Source: Paraburkholderia sacchari (GTDB taxonomy: Bacteria; Pseudomonadota; Gammaproteobacteria; Burkholderiales; Burkholderiaceae). From it: a stretch of 64,000 bases of DNA. Within the stretch, counting starts at the first letter, position 1. Every line of letters begins with the position of its first letter. The notes beneath the pieces were generated by a model that worked only from the letters and a program-made list of their open reading frames with translations, was not told where the DNA came from and made no database searches. A program made the translations under genes and the position numbers. The stretch covers positions 248,001 to 312,000 of the forward strand of contig NZ_JTDB02000001.1 of NCBI RefSeq assembly GCF_000785435.2, written 5' to 3'. Shown one piece after another: positions 56,425 to 64,000 of the stretch.

Positions 56425-56660
56425 ACGGGCTTCGCTTCGGCAATCACGGCCGCCCGGAAGGATTCGGGCAATGCCTTGGGCGTCAACACGTCAACTACGA
56501 CGCCGAGCAGTTGGACCAAGGCATCCTGAATGATGCCGATGTCGAGCAACGACGTTTCCGGTGTCGGGTCGACCAGAATGTCCAGATCGCTGCCGTCCTC
56601 ATCGTCGCCACGCGCTACCGAACCGAATACACGCGGGTTCATCGCTTTGTTGGCTTTCAC
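56421..56660 (-). CDS. MNT-type nucleotidyltransferase antitoxin
   Basis: The 79-residue minimal nucleotidyltransferase keeps the active-site motif FGSVARGDDEDGSDLDILVD (G-S then D-x-D) and the C-terminal VDVLTPKALPESFRAAV. Known partners of HepT toxins, these proteins inactivate HepT by adding AMP. GTG at 56660 is used here. The upstream frame still encodes LRALNAHHAEIREI, the normal first helix, but has no ATG before an in-frame TGA, so the original start may have been lost by a frameshift. Confidence 0.78.
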   Translation of the reverse strand: MKANKAMNPRVFGSVARGDDEDGSDLDILVDPTPETSLLDIGIIQDALVQLLGVVVDVLTPKALPESFRAAVIAEAKPV

Positions 56661-56836
56661 GATCTCGCGAATTTCGGCGTGGTGTGCATTCAGGGCGCGG
56701 AGGGTCTCATGGAGTTCTCCAGTCCGGGAAGGTCATTCGGGTGCATATGGGGGCATATAGCAGACGATGATAGCGCCCATCCACGTTTGCCTTTTTGTCC
56801 TTTATCCCTATGGTCGCCAGCGGGAGCGGGCATCGC

Positions 56837-58201
56837 TCACTGCCCGCACAGCTCCTCGAGGCACGCATCGAACGCGCCGATCAGACGCTCGACATCGGCT
56901 TCGGCGGTATCGGGGCACACGAGCATCATGTTGTGAAACGGCGTGATGAGCACGCCCCGGTTGAGCAGATACAGATGGATGACTTGCTCGAGTTCGTCGT
57001 CCATCGCGGCGCGCGCCTCGCTGCCGTTGCGCGGCGGCGTGGCGCAGAACTGGAACTCGCTGCGCGCGCCCACGCGCGTCACGCACCACGGCAGCGCATG
57101 GCGCGCGATCGTGGCCGTGAGGCCCTGCGCGAGGCGCTCGGCGAGTGCGAACATCCGCGCATAGGCCGCGTCGGTCATGACTTCGTCGAGCGTCGCGCGC
57201 ATGGCGCTCATCGAGAGCGCGTTTGCCGTGAGCGTCGTGCCGATGCCCGAGTGGCCCGGCGGCGCGTCGAGCTTCGCTTTTTGCGCACGCGCGGCGAGTT
57301 CGGCGGAAAAGCCATACACCGCGCACGGCACGCCCCCGCCCACGGGCTTGCCCAGCACGAACAGATCGGGCTCGATGCCGTGCTCGCGCGCATAGCCGCG
57401 CGGACCGCTGCTGATGGTGTGCGTTTCGTCGATCAGCAGCAGCGTGCCGTGGCGCTTCATGAGTGCTTGCGCGTCGCGCCAGAAGCCAGCATCGGGCAGC
57501 ACCATGCCTACGTTGGTCATAGCGGGCTCGGCGAGCACGCAGGCCACTTCGCCATCAGCGAGCGCGCGCTCGAGCGCATCGAGGTCGTTGAATTCCACCA
57601 CGCGCGTGTGCGGCAGCAGGTCGTGCACCTGGCCCAGCAGGCTTGCGCGCTGCGTGGGCCGGCCATCGACGAGATCGACGAAGACATCGTCCACGGTGCC
57701 GTGATAGCAGCCGTTGAACACGACGATCGCGTTGCGTCCGGTGGCCGCGCGCGCCCAGCGCAGCGCGAAGCGGTTGGCGTCGCTCGCGGTCATGGCGAAC
57801 TGCCAGTACGGCAAGCCGAAGCGCTGCGCGAGCGCCGCGCTCACGGCTACTGCATCAGCGCCTGGCAGCATGGTCGTGAAGCCGCGCTGCGCCTGGCGCG
57901 CGAGCGCCTGGGCGACGGCGGGCGGGGCGTGGCCGAACATCGCGCCCGTGTCGCCGAGGCAGAAGTCGATGTAGCGGTGGCCGTCCACGTCGGTGAAGGT
58001 TGCGCCGCGCGCCGCATCCACATAGAGCGAAAACGGCGTGGACCAGTCGTTCATCCAGTGCAGCGGCACGCCGAACAGCAGATGCTGCGCGGCTTGCACG
58101 GAGAGGGCTTGCGACTTCGGGCGCGCGGCGACAAAGGCATCGCGCTCGCGTGCCAGGAGGCGCTGCGCGCGCTCCCGGTTCACGCCTTGGCGGTCTTGCA
58201 T
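56837..58201 (-). CDS. Class III aminotransferase (glutamate-1-semialdehyde aminomutase-like)
   Basis: The 454-residue PLP enzyme has LGDTGAMFGHAPPAV near residue 82, TLLLIDETHTISSGPRG near 252 and the PLP Lys in DLFVLGKPVGGGVPCAVYGF near 280. It resembles HemL-like enzymes that act on amino groups of small amino acids, but its divergence and context argue against heme synthesis. It may belong with the APC permease, nitrilase and LuxR genes to the left, now separated from them by the rubredoxin and HepT/MNT genes. Confidence 0.87.
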   Translation of the reverse strand: MQDRQGVNRERAQRLLARERDAFVAARPKSQALSVQAAQHLLFGVPLHWMNDWSTPFSLYVDAARGATFTDVDGHRYIDFCLGDTGAMFGHAPPAVAQALARQAQRGFTTMLPGADAVAVSAALAQRFGLPYWQFAMTASDANRFALRWARAATGRNAIVVFNGCYHGTVDDVFVDLVDGRPTQRASLLGQVHDLLPHTRVVEFNDLDALERALADGEVACVLAEPAMTNVGMVLPDAGFWRDAQALMKRHGTLLLIDETHTISSGPRGYAREHGIEPDLFVLGKPVGGGVPCAVYGFSAELAARAQKAKLDAPPGHSGIGTTLTANALSMSAMRATLDEVMTDAAYARMFALAERLAQGLTATIARHALPWCVTRVGARSEFQFCATPPRNGSEARAAMDDELEQVIHLYLLNRGVLITPFHNMMLVCPDTAEADVERLIGAFDACLEELCGQ

Positions 58202-58294
58202 GGGGGCTTCCTCGAGGATCGAATCGCGCCGATCCTCGCATGCACCCGCACCGAAGTAAATTCGGGCGCGCCCGTGCTACTTCCGTTATCTGCG

Positions 58295-58708
58295 TTACTT
58301 CCGGTCGATCGAGAACTTGCCTGGCCCGGCCACGGCGAGCGCGATCAGGCCGCCCGCGATGCTGACGTTCTTGTAGAAGTTGATCATGTTCGCCATCTGC
58401 TCCATGCCGGTCATAGTCCAGAAGTGATGGCCGATGAACGCGGTAGCGATGGTATAGATCGCCAGCAGCACGGCGAGCGGGCGCGTAAAGAAGCCCACGA
58501 GCAGGAGGATGCCCACCACGAGTTCCATGACGATGGCGATAACGGCCGAGAGCATCGGCACGGGCGCGCCTTCGTGCGCCATGAAGTCGACGGTGCCGGC
58601 AAACCCGGTGATCTTGGACCAGCCGAACAGGATGAACAGCGACGTCAGCAGGACGCGCGAGACGAGCAGGGCGAGGTCGTTACCCTGGCCAAAGAGGTTG
58701 TATCGCAT
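58295..58708 (-). CDS. DoxX family membrane protein
   Basis: The 137-residue protein has four membrane helices. The DoxX/YphA features are LVSRVLLTSLFILFGWSKI at the N-terminus and VVGILLLVGFFTRPLAVLLA in the middle. Such proteins are linked to redox or thiol stress. It lies 96 bases after the pirin gene with a strong hairpin between, and both are probably under the divergent LysR regulator. Confidence 0.9.
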   Translation of the reverse strand: MRYNLFGQGNDLALLVSRVLLTSLFILFGWSKITGFAGTVDFMAHEGAPVPMLSAVIAIVMELVVGILLLVGFFTRPLAVLLAIYTIATAFIGHHFWTMTGMEQMANMINFYKNVSIAGGLIALAVAGPGKFSIDRK

Positions 58709-58767
58709 GGCAGTGCTCCCGAGAGATTAAAGACGTTGGTTTGTTTGCCTTGCTGCAGGCGTCGGCA

Positions 58768-58795
58768 GCGCGGCCCGCGGGTTTGCGGGCCGCGC
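58768..58795. terminator. Hairpin between pirin and doxX-type genes
   Basis: Perfect 11-bp arms GCGCGGCCCGC and GCGGGCCGCGC enclose a six-base loop. There is no T run. It may reduce read-through from the pirin gene into the DoxX gene. Confidence 0.5.
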
Positions 58796-58804
58796 CGGAA
58801 CTGC

Positions 58805-59530
58805 TTACGACCAGAGCTCCGACACCTCGATATTACGCAGATCGAACACCAGTACTTCGGCATCGTGTCCATCGGTGAAGGTCAGCTCGCGCTCCGAGCG
58901 GATGCGCGCGCCGTCGCCTTCGCCCAGTTCCACGCCGTTGACCTTCACGCTGCCGCGCGCCACGTGCACATAGGCGTAGCGGTCCGCGCCAAGCTCGATC
59001 TTCGCGCTTTCCGCGCCATCGAAGCGGCCCGCGTAGACACGCGCGTCCTGGCGCAGTTCCAGCGAGTCGGCGGCGCCGTCCGGCGAGAGAATCAGGCGCA
59101 GCTTGCCACGCTTTTCCGCGTCGGCAATATTCTTCTGCTGATAGCGCGGCTGTGCGCCCTTCACGTTCGGTGCGATCCAGATCTGCAGGAAGTGCACCGG
59201 CTGTTCGGCCGAGTGGTTGAACTCGCTGTGCGCGACGCCCGTGCCGGCGCTCATCAGCTGCACGTCGCCGGGGACGATCACCGAGCCTGTGCCCATCGAA
59301 TCCTTGTGCTCGAGCCCGCCTTCCAGCACGTACGAGAAGATTTCCATGTCGCGGTGCGGATGCTTGCCGAAGCCGCGCCCTGCGGCCACGCGGTCGTCGT
59401 TGATCACGAGCAGGTCCGAGAAGCCGATCTGTTGCGGATCGTAGTAGTTCGCGAACGAAAACGTGTGGCGCGAGCTGAGCCAGCCATGTTCGCCGCGGCC
59501 GCGTTGGTCTGCCTTGCGAAGTTCGATCAT
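58805..59530 (-). CDS. Pirin family protein (YhhW-like bicupin)
   Basis: The 241-residue bicupin has the pirin metal site HPHRDMEIFSYVLEG near residue 57 and MSAGTGVAHSEFNHS near 93 (His and Glu ligands). YhhW-type pirins have quercetin dioxygenase activity. The LysR gene is divergent. Pirin, DoxX and LysR are a common set in Burkholderiales. Confidence 0.92.
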   Translation of the reverse strand: MIELRKADQRGRGEHGWLSSRHTFSFANYYDPQQIGFSDLLVINDDRVAAGRGFGKHPHRDMEIFSYVLEGGLEHKDSMGTGSVIVPGDVQLMSAGTGVAHSEFNHSAEQPVHFLQIWIAPNVKGAQPRYQQKNIADAEKRGKLRLILSPDGAADSLELRQDARVYAGRFDGAESAKIELGADRYAYVHVARGSVKVNGVELGEGDGARIRSERELTFTDGHDAEVLVFDLRNIEVSELWS

Positions 59531-59601
59531 GTTCGTTTCTCCGTTGGTTCCGATATCCGGTTGCGATGAACAGAGTTTAGGTCAACCAAAGCGGTACGGA
59601 G

Positions 59602-59618
59602 CGTCGTAAAATACGACG
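59602..59618. promoter_or_regulatory. LysR operator candidate between pirin and LysR genes
   Basis: Perfect 7-bp arms CGTCGTA and TACGACG lie around AAA, and a third copy of the half site (TGTCGTATTA) follows at about 59622-59631. It sits in the 116-bp divergent gap, 29 bases before the LysR start. Multiple half sites are typical of LysR binding. Confidence 0.6.
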
Positions 59619-59646
59619 CACTGTCGTATTAAGGTGGACAATTGCC

Positions 59647-60555
59647 ATGCAACTCGACGACATGCGCATCTTCGTCAGCGCCGTGGAGGCGGGCAGTTTC
59701 ACGGCGGCGGCTAACCGGCTGCGGCTTTCGAAGCAGTTCGTGAGCCGCCGCGTGGCCGCGCTCGAAGCAGACTTGGGCGCGCGCCTGCTGGTGCGCAATA
59801 CGCGCAAGCTGGCCGCGACGGACCTCGGCCAGGAGTTCCACGAGCGTGCGAAGCGCATCCTCGCCGAGGTGGCCGACACCGAACAGGCCATGTCTGCACG
59901 CCGCTCGGAGCCGCGCGGCTTGCTCAAGGTAAGCGCGCCGATGTCGTTCGGCATGGCCCATCTCTCGCCGCTCGTCGCCGAATTCCTGCGCGCGCACCCG
60001 GATGTGCATTTCGACATGGACCTGAGCGACCGCAACGTCGACGTAATCGGCGAGGGCTTCGACATGGCGCTGCGCATCGGGCGGCTCGCCGATTCCACGC
60101 TGATCGCCCAGAAGCTCATCGAGGTGCGCATGATCGCCTGCTGCAGCCCCGGCTACCGGCGCCGGCACCGCGTGCTGCAAACGCCCGCCGATCTCGCGCA
60201 GCACGCCTGCCTGCCCTACGGACAGCAGGGGCGCGCGTCGTGGGACTTCATGATCGACGGGGTGCGCACGCCCTTCGAGGTGCACGGGCCGCTGCGCGCC
60301 AACAACGGCGAGGTGCTTCGCGACGCGGCCGTGGCGGGCCTCGGCATCTGCTATCTGCCGGATTTCATCGTGGCGGGATCGGTTGATGCGGGGTTGCTGG
60401 TGGAGGTGCTCGAAACGTTCATGCCGCCGCCTAACGGGCTGCACGCGCTGTATCCGAAGCACCGCGAAGCTTCCGTGACCATTCGCGCATTCACGCAATT
60501 TCTGCGCGAACGTCTTGCGGCTCGCGCGGCAACCGCGCGTGGCGGAGCGCTTTGA
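59647..60555 (+). CDS. LysR family transcriptional regulator
   Basis: The 302-residue protein has an N-terminal winged helix (MRIFVSAVEAGSFTAAANRL, then RLSKQFVSRRVAALEADLG) and a substrate-binding-type effector domain (LLKVSAPMSFGMAHLSPLV). It is divergent from the pirin gene with a palindrome between. The expected signal is an oxidised or quinone-like compound, by analogy to pirin/DoxX neighbourhoods. Confidence 0.93.
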   Translation: MQLDDMRIFVSAVEAGSFTAAANRLRLSKQFVSRRVAALEADLGARLLVRNTRKLAATDLGQEFHERAKRILAEVADTEQAMSARRSEPRGLLKVSAPMSFGMAHLSPLVAEFLRAHPDVHFDMDLSDRNVDVIGEGFDMALRIGRLADSTLIAQKLIEVRMIACCSPGYRRRHRVLQTPADLAQHACLPYGQQGRASWDFMIDGVRTPFEVHGPLRANNGEVLRDAAVAGLGICYLPDFIVAGSVDAGLLVEVLETFMPPPNGLHALYPKHREASVTIRAFTQFLRERLAARAATARGGAL

Positions 60556-60892
60556 TGCGCAATCCACGGAGATTCGGGGCGCCGCCCTTGTGATTTGCCG
60601 GTTGCGCCCGCATCTGACAGCCTGCCGCCCCGGCGGCGCTGCCCGGAATATCGGGCGGATGAGGTGGAATGTCGCAATTTCGTTGTATGCTCACCGCCCC
60701 GAGGGTTGCTCACGCTGCCTCGATGCGGGCGGGGAATGCCGTGCTGGCGGACTTTGGAGGCCCTTTAAGGGTTTTCTATGAGGATCGATAGGCACGGTTT
60801 ATTCCGGCGATCAACGTAATCAATTTTTCAAATGGTCGTGGTTCCCGTAACCTACGTCTATCCCTTTCCAACCCAGAGCGAGGAAACAACTG
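60556..60892. other. Intergenic region upstream of ahpC
   Basis: No gene is evident. A short palindrome with a T tail (CCCTTTAAGGG then TTTT, about 60761-60775) could terminate the LysR transcript. The 60 bases before ahpC are AT-richer and should hold its promoter. ATAG and CTAT tetramers near 60776-60791 recall an OxyR site but with wrong spacing. A GAGCGAGGA ribosome site precedes the ATG. Confidence 0.4.
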
Positions 60893-61456
60893 ATGTCTCT
60901 CATCAACACGCAAGTCAAGCCGTTCAAGGCCACCGCATTCCACAATGGCAAGTTCGTTCCGGTCTCTGAAGAGAACTTCCTGGGCAAGTGGTCCGTGGTC
61001 GTGTTCTACCCGGCCGACTTCACTTTCGTGTGCCCGACCGAACTCGGCGACCTGGCCGACCAGTACGCGGAATTCCAGAAGCTGGGCGTTGAAATCTACG
61101 GTGTGTCGACCGACACGCACTTCACGCACAAGGCATGGCACGACACGTCGGAAACCATCGCCAAGATCAAGTACCCGCTCGTCGGCGACCCCACGGGCGC
61201 GCTCACGCGCAACTTCGACGTGATGATCGAAGAAGAAGGTCTGGCGCTGCGCGGTACGTTCGTGATCAACCCGCAAGGCGAGATCAAGCTGTGCGAAATC
61301 CACGACAACGGCATTGGCCGTGACGCCAAGGAACTGCTGCGCAAGGTTCAGGCTGCCCAGTACGTTGCGGCTCACCCGGGCGAAGTGTGCCCCGCCAAGT
61401 GGACGCCGGGCGCTGAAACGCTCAAGCCGTCGCTCGACCTCGTCGGCAAGATCTAA
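60893..61456 (+). CDS. ahpC: Alkyl hydroperoxide reductase, peroxidase subunit (2-Cys peroxiredoxin)
   Basis: The 187-residue typical 2-Cys peroxiredoxin has the peroxidatic Cys in [11 protein letters not shown] near residue 48 and the resolving Cys in GEVCPAKW near 167. It reduces hydrogen peroxide and organic hydroperoxides in the cytoplasm and is recycled by AhpF, encoded next. Low arginine and plain codon use suggest high expression. Confidence 0.97.
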   Translation: MSLINTQVKPFKATAFHNGKFVPVSEENFLGKWSVVVFYPADFTFVCPTELGDLADQYAEFQKLGVEIYGVSTDTHFTHKAWHDTSETIAKIKYPLVGDPTGALTRNFDVMIEEEGLALRGTFVINPQGEIKLCEIHDNGIGRDAKELLRKVQAAQYVAAHPGEVCPAKWTPGAETLKPSLDLVGKI

Positions 61457-61470
61457 GCGTCGATGTTCGA

Positions 61471-61552
61471 ATGCGGTCGCCCTGACCGCATGACGCTGAA
61501 AAATTCACTGAGCTGTAAAACCGGGCCGCGCCCTTCGCGGCTTGCGGCCCGG
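61471..61552 (+). promoter_or_regulatory. Two hairpins between ahpC and ahpF
   Basis: Stem ATGCGGTC/GACCGCAT at 61471-61491 and stem CCGGGCCGC/GCGGCCCGG at 61521-61552 lie after the ahpC stop. Neither has a T run. They probably stabilise the abundant ahpC message or lower transcription into ahpF. Confidence 0.5.
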
Positions 61553-61639
61553 AACCCTTGCGGCAGGGCCCAAAAGGCTTTGTTGTCGCCAGGAATTAGT
61601 TAGCATTCCAACGCTTCTTCTCCAGCAGGAAAAAACGCC

Positions 61640-63241
61640 ATGCTCGACGCCAACCTCAAAGATCAACTCAAAAACTACCTCGAAAAAGTCACGCAGTCGA
61701 TCGAGATCGTTGCGTACCTGGATGACGGCGAGAAGTCGCAGGAACTGCAGCAACTGCTGCAGGACATCGCATCGCTTTCGGATCGCATTGCCTACGAAGA
61801 ACGCCGTGGCGCCGCAATTGGCGACGCGCGTACTCCTTCGTTCGAGATCAAGCGCGCGAACTCCGACGTCAAGGTGACGTTCGCGGGCATTCCGATGGGC
61901 CATGAATTCACGTCGCTCGTGCTGGCACTGCTCCAGGTGGGCGGCCACCCGGTCAAGCTCGAGAACGACACCATCGAACAGGTGAAGGCGCTCGACGGCG
62001 TGTTCTCGTTCGAAGTCTATATGTCGCTGTCGTGCCAGAACTGCCCTGAAGTCGTGCAGTCGATCAACGCAATGGCCGCGCTGAACCCGAACGTGCAGAT
62101 CGTCACGATCGACGGCGCATTGTTCCAGGACGAAGTCGAGCAGCGCAAGATCATGGCTGTGCCGACCATCTTCCTGAACGGCGAAGTGTTCGGCCAGGGC
62201 CGCATGGGCGTCGAGGAGATTCTCGCGAAGCTCGACACCGGCGCTTCGGCGCGTGCCGCCGAGAAGCTCAACCAGAAGGAAATTTTCGACATGCTCATCG
62301 TCGGCGGCGGCCCCGCTGGCGCGGCGGCTGCGATTTACGCGGCGCGCAAGGGCATTCGCACCGGCGTGCTCGCCGAACGCTTCGGCGGGCAGGTGCTCGA
62401 CACGATGTCGATCGAGAACTTCGTCTCGGTGCAGGAAACCGATGGGCCGAAGTTCGCCGTGGCGCTCGAACAGCACGTGCGCGCCTACGACGTCGACATC
62501 ATGAACCTGCAGCGCGCCGAAGCGCTCACCGCCGTGGGCAACGGCTTCGAAGTGCACACCGCGAGCGGCGCGACGCTGCGCGCGAAGAGCGTGGTGCTCG
62601 CTACGGGCGCGCGCTGGCGCAATGTCGATGTGCCGGGCGAGCAGGAGTACAAGAACAAGGGCGTGGCGTACTGCCCGCACTGCGATGGCCCGCTGTTCAA
62701 GGGCAAGCGCGTGGCCGTGATCGGCGGCGGCAACTCGGGCGTCGAGGCGGCTATCGACCTCGCGGGCATCGTGAGCCATGTGACGCTGCTCGAATTCGGC
62801 GCGCAACTGCGTGCGGACGAAGTGTTGCAGCGCAAGCTGCGCAGCCTGTCGAACGTCACCGTGCACGTGAATGCGCAGACCACGGAAATCTCGGGCGACG
62901 GCCAGAAGGTCACGGGCCTTGCGTACCTCGACCGCACCTCGGGCGAGAAGCATCGCGTCGAACTCGAAGGCGTGTTCGTGCAGATTGGCCTCGTGCCGAA
63001 CACAGAATTCCTCAAGGGCACGGTGGCGCTTTCGAAGCATGGCGAGATCGAAGTGGACGCGAAGGGCCAGACTTCGGTGCCGGGCGTGTTCGCAGCCGGC
63101 GATGCGACGACCGTGCCGTTCAAGCAGATCGTGATCGCCGTGGGTGAAGGCGCGAAGGCTTCGCTCGGTGCGTTCGACTATCTGATCCGCTCGTCGGTTG
63201 AGCAGGAAGAAGAGGCGGGCGCGGCGGCAGTGGTGGCTTGA
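61640..63241 (+). CDS. ahpF: Alkyl hydroperoxide reductase subunit F
   Basis: The 533-residue flavoprotein disulfide reductase has an N-terminal double thioredoxin-fold domain with CQNC (in [10 protein letters not shown] near residue 133). The FAD motif is [18 protein letters not shown] near 220, the redox-active CPHC lies in [11 protein letters not shown] near 349 and the NAD motif is [15 protein letters not shown] near 364. It passes electrons from NADH to AhpC. The last residues are an acidic/Ala-rich tail. Confidence 0.97.
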   Translation: MLDANLKDQLKNYLEKVTQSIEIVAYLDDGEKSQELQQLLQDIASLSDRIAYEERRGAAIGDARTPSFEIKRANSDVKVTFAGIPMGHEFTSLVLALLQVGGHPVKLENDTIEQVKALDGVFSFEVYMSLSCQNCPEVVQSINAMAALNPNVQIVTIDGALFQDEVEQRKIMAVPTIFLNGEVFGQGRMGVEEILAKLDTGASARAAEKLNQKEIFDMLIVGGGPAGAAAAIYAARKGIRTGVLAERFGGQVLDTMSIENFVSVQETDGPKFAVALEQHVRAYDVDIMNLQRAEALTAVGNGFEVHTASGATLRAKSVVLATGARWRNVDVPGEQEYKNKGVAYCPHCDGPLFKGKRVAVIGGGNSGVEAAIDLAGIVSHVTLLEFGAQLRADEVLQRKLRSLSNVTVHVNAQTTEISGDGQKVTGLAYLDRTSGEKHRVELEGVFVQIGLVPNTEFLKGTVALSKHGEIEVDAKGQTSVPGVFAAGDATTVPFKQIVIAVGEGAKASLGAFDYLIRSSVEQEEEAGAAAVVA

Positions 63242-63272
63242 GTCCCGCAGCCACGCAAGTTGATTTTTGGTG

Positions 63273-63300
63273 AAACGCCGGCTTTTAGCCGGCGTTTTTT
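63273..63300 (+). terminator. Intrinsic terminator after ahpF
   Basis: An 11-bp perfect stem (arms AAACGCCGGCT and AGCCGGCGTTT) with a TTT loop ends in a T run. It lies 31 bases after the ahpF stop. A-rich sequence on the other side is short, so it acts mainly on the plus strand. Confidence 0.88.
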
Positions 63301-63353
63301 CGTGCGCTTTGTTTCGCCTGGCCGTTGAGCCGTCCTCGTGCGGACACGGTTGC

Positions 63354-63638
63354 TCAGGCGGCCAGCCGTTGCAGATCGGCGAGTTTGACGTGCTTCGCGG
63401 CTTCTTCGAGATCGTAGTCCGTTTGCAGGCTCATCCAGAACTGCGGCGTTGTGCCAAAAACGAAGGACAACCGCAGCGCGGTGTCGGCAGTGACGCTGCG
63501 CTCGCCATGCACGATCTCGTTGATGCGGCGCGGCGGAACGCTCATGGCGCGGGCCAATGCATTCTGGCTCATTCCCATGGGCGTCAGAAACTCCTCCTGG
63601 GGGACAACGCCGGGATGAACGTTCGCGAGTTTTTTCAT
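63354..63638 (-). CDS. higA: HigA family antitoxin (XRE)
   Basis: The 94-residue HigA protein begins MKKLANVHPGVVPQEEFL. It has a helix-turn-helix (GMSQNALARAMSVPPRRINE; VHGERSVTADTALRLSFVFG) and the family C-terminus FWMSLQTDYDLEEAAK. Its length and motifs are normal. The ATG at 63638 is 14 bases after the stop of the toxin remnant, the canonical higBA spacing; longer in-frame starts lie inside higB. Confidence 0.92.
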   Translation of the reverse strand: MKKLANVHPGVVPQEEFLTPMGMSQNALARAMSVPPRRINEIVHGERSVTADTALRLSFVFGTTPQFWMSLQTDYDLEEAAKHVKLADLQRLAA

Positions 63639-63652
63639 AGTCTGCGCCTCGG

Positions 63653-63804
63653 TTAGTGGTAGTCGACGATTTCGACGTCGTAGGCTCATGCGCTGCATGG
63701 AGCTTGCTGCGCGTGATCTGCTGCATTTCCGCAGGCAGACGCCTCGATCGCTCGCCAGTCCATATGAGCGCAGTTTCCCGGTCTTCGAAGTTTTGGATCG
63801 CCAT
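63653..63804 (-). pseudogene. higB toxin gene with internal deletion
   Basis: The minus strand starts as HigB: MAIQNFEDRETALIWTGE then RSRRLPAEMQQITRSKL. After residue 35 the sequence jumps, in a different frame, to AYDVEIVDYH and a TAA at 63653-63655, the normal HigB C-terminus. About 45 central codons, with the RNase active site, are gone and the frame is broken. In the original frame translation would run on into higA. The toxin cannot be functional. Confidence 0.78.
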
Positions 63805-63813
63805 GCCAAAGCG

Positions 63814-63845
63814 TAACGCCACGCATCATATGACGCGTGGCGTTA
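63814..63845. promoter_or_regulatory. 32-bp near-perfect palindrome at the higBA start
   Basis: 11-bp arms TAACGCCACGC (63814-63824) and GCGTGGCGTTA (63835-63845) match perfectly. The centre adds a symmetrical TCATATGA, leaving one mismatched pair in 32 bases. It lies just upstream of the higB start and is the likely HigA operator. Confidence 0.65.
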
Positions 63846-64000
63846 TGGTCGTCCAGAATCTGCCTGAATTCAAGCGATGCTAACAAAGCGCGGTGTCTCA
63901 TCTCCGCGCCGCATTCTCCCTCTCCACCCGGCAATGATCCTTGCCTCGAGCGAGTTATTCCTGCACGAGCGAGTTGCGATACGAAAACCCGGCAGCCGGC
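63846..64000. other. Window end without a gene
   Basis: No gene is visible in the last 155 bases. A 10-bp direct repeat CGAGCGAGTT occurs at 63947-63956 and 63966-63975. The higBA promoter should lie at the left of this stretch, reading on the minus strand. Confidence 0.35.

Noticed and set aside
56795..59569. Open frame of over 900 codons on the plus strand
   Set aside because: It is antisense to the aminotransferase, DoxX and pirin genes and has no recognisable domain.
60776..60802. OxyR-like ATAG/CTAT elements upstream of ahpC
   Set aside because: CTAT and ATAG are eight bases apart instead of seven, and the outer half sites match poorly. OxyR control remains biologically plausible but is not shown by the sequence.

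Overview
The window is high-GC and densely coded, with a gene repertoire and codon use typical of a Burkholderiales genome. Paraburkholderia or a close relative is my inference, based on the DUF3138 porin, the puu/spu/pot polyamine locus, the reductive pyrimidine operon and the rubrerythrin/Fe-S/DUF3501 trio. It reads as chromosomal accessory metabolism. I see no rRNA, tRNA, CRISPR array, insertion sequence or phage gene.

Layout: (1) 1-4110: the end of a secreted protein gene, an ORFan, a rubrerythrin / Fe-S oxidoreductase / DUF3501 cluster and a GNAT acetyltransferase. (2) 4213-21392: polyamine use. It holds a MocR-type regulator, two PuuB-like oxidases, a DUF3138 porin, potIHGF-type ABC importer genes, spuC, puuA, puuD, a PuuR-like regulator and puuC. 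Together they import putrescine and degrade it by direct transamination or by the gamma-glutamyl route. (3) 21469-24027: a MarR regulator divergent from a DHA2 drug exporter, with a clear operator, and a glycine-zipper protein. (4) 24135-30573: a carbohydrate ABC importer, an SDR dehydrogenase and an RpiR regulator. (5) 30636-31117: hicB with only a scrap of hicA. (6) 31121-37888: a cytochrome P450, two tandem IclR regulators, and an MBL-fold protein / FAD monooxygenase / DUF2783 operon, probably for aromatic compounds. (7) 38115-40940: an unusual three-gene unit encoding a cyclic-nucleotide-binding protein with a FliG-like C-terminus, a MotA-type protein and a MotB/OmpA-type protein. (8) 40957-49123: reductive pyrimidine degradation (preT, preA, NCS1 permease, dihydropyrimidinase, amidase) with a divergent RutR-like TetR regulator and a candidate operator. 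(9) 49182-58201: Lrp/LysE, a DUF2242 lipoprotein, an APC permease, a nitrilase, a LuxR regulator, a rubredoxin, a decayed HepT/MNT pair and a class III aminotransferase. (10) 58295-64000: DoxX, pirin and LysR; ahpC and ahpF; and a higBA module whose toxin gene is deleted internally.

Two observations stand out. The unit at 38115-40940 looks like a stator-type ion channel with its own FliG-like partner fused to a cyclic-nucleotide sensor, away from any flagellar gene. In addition, all three toxin-antitoxin loci in the window (hicAB, hepT/MNT, higBA) keep an apparently usable antitoxin and have a broken toxin gene. Family assignments rest on motif recognition by eye; no database search was run.
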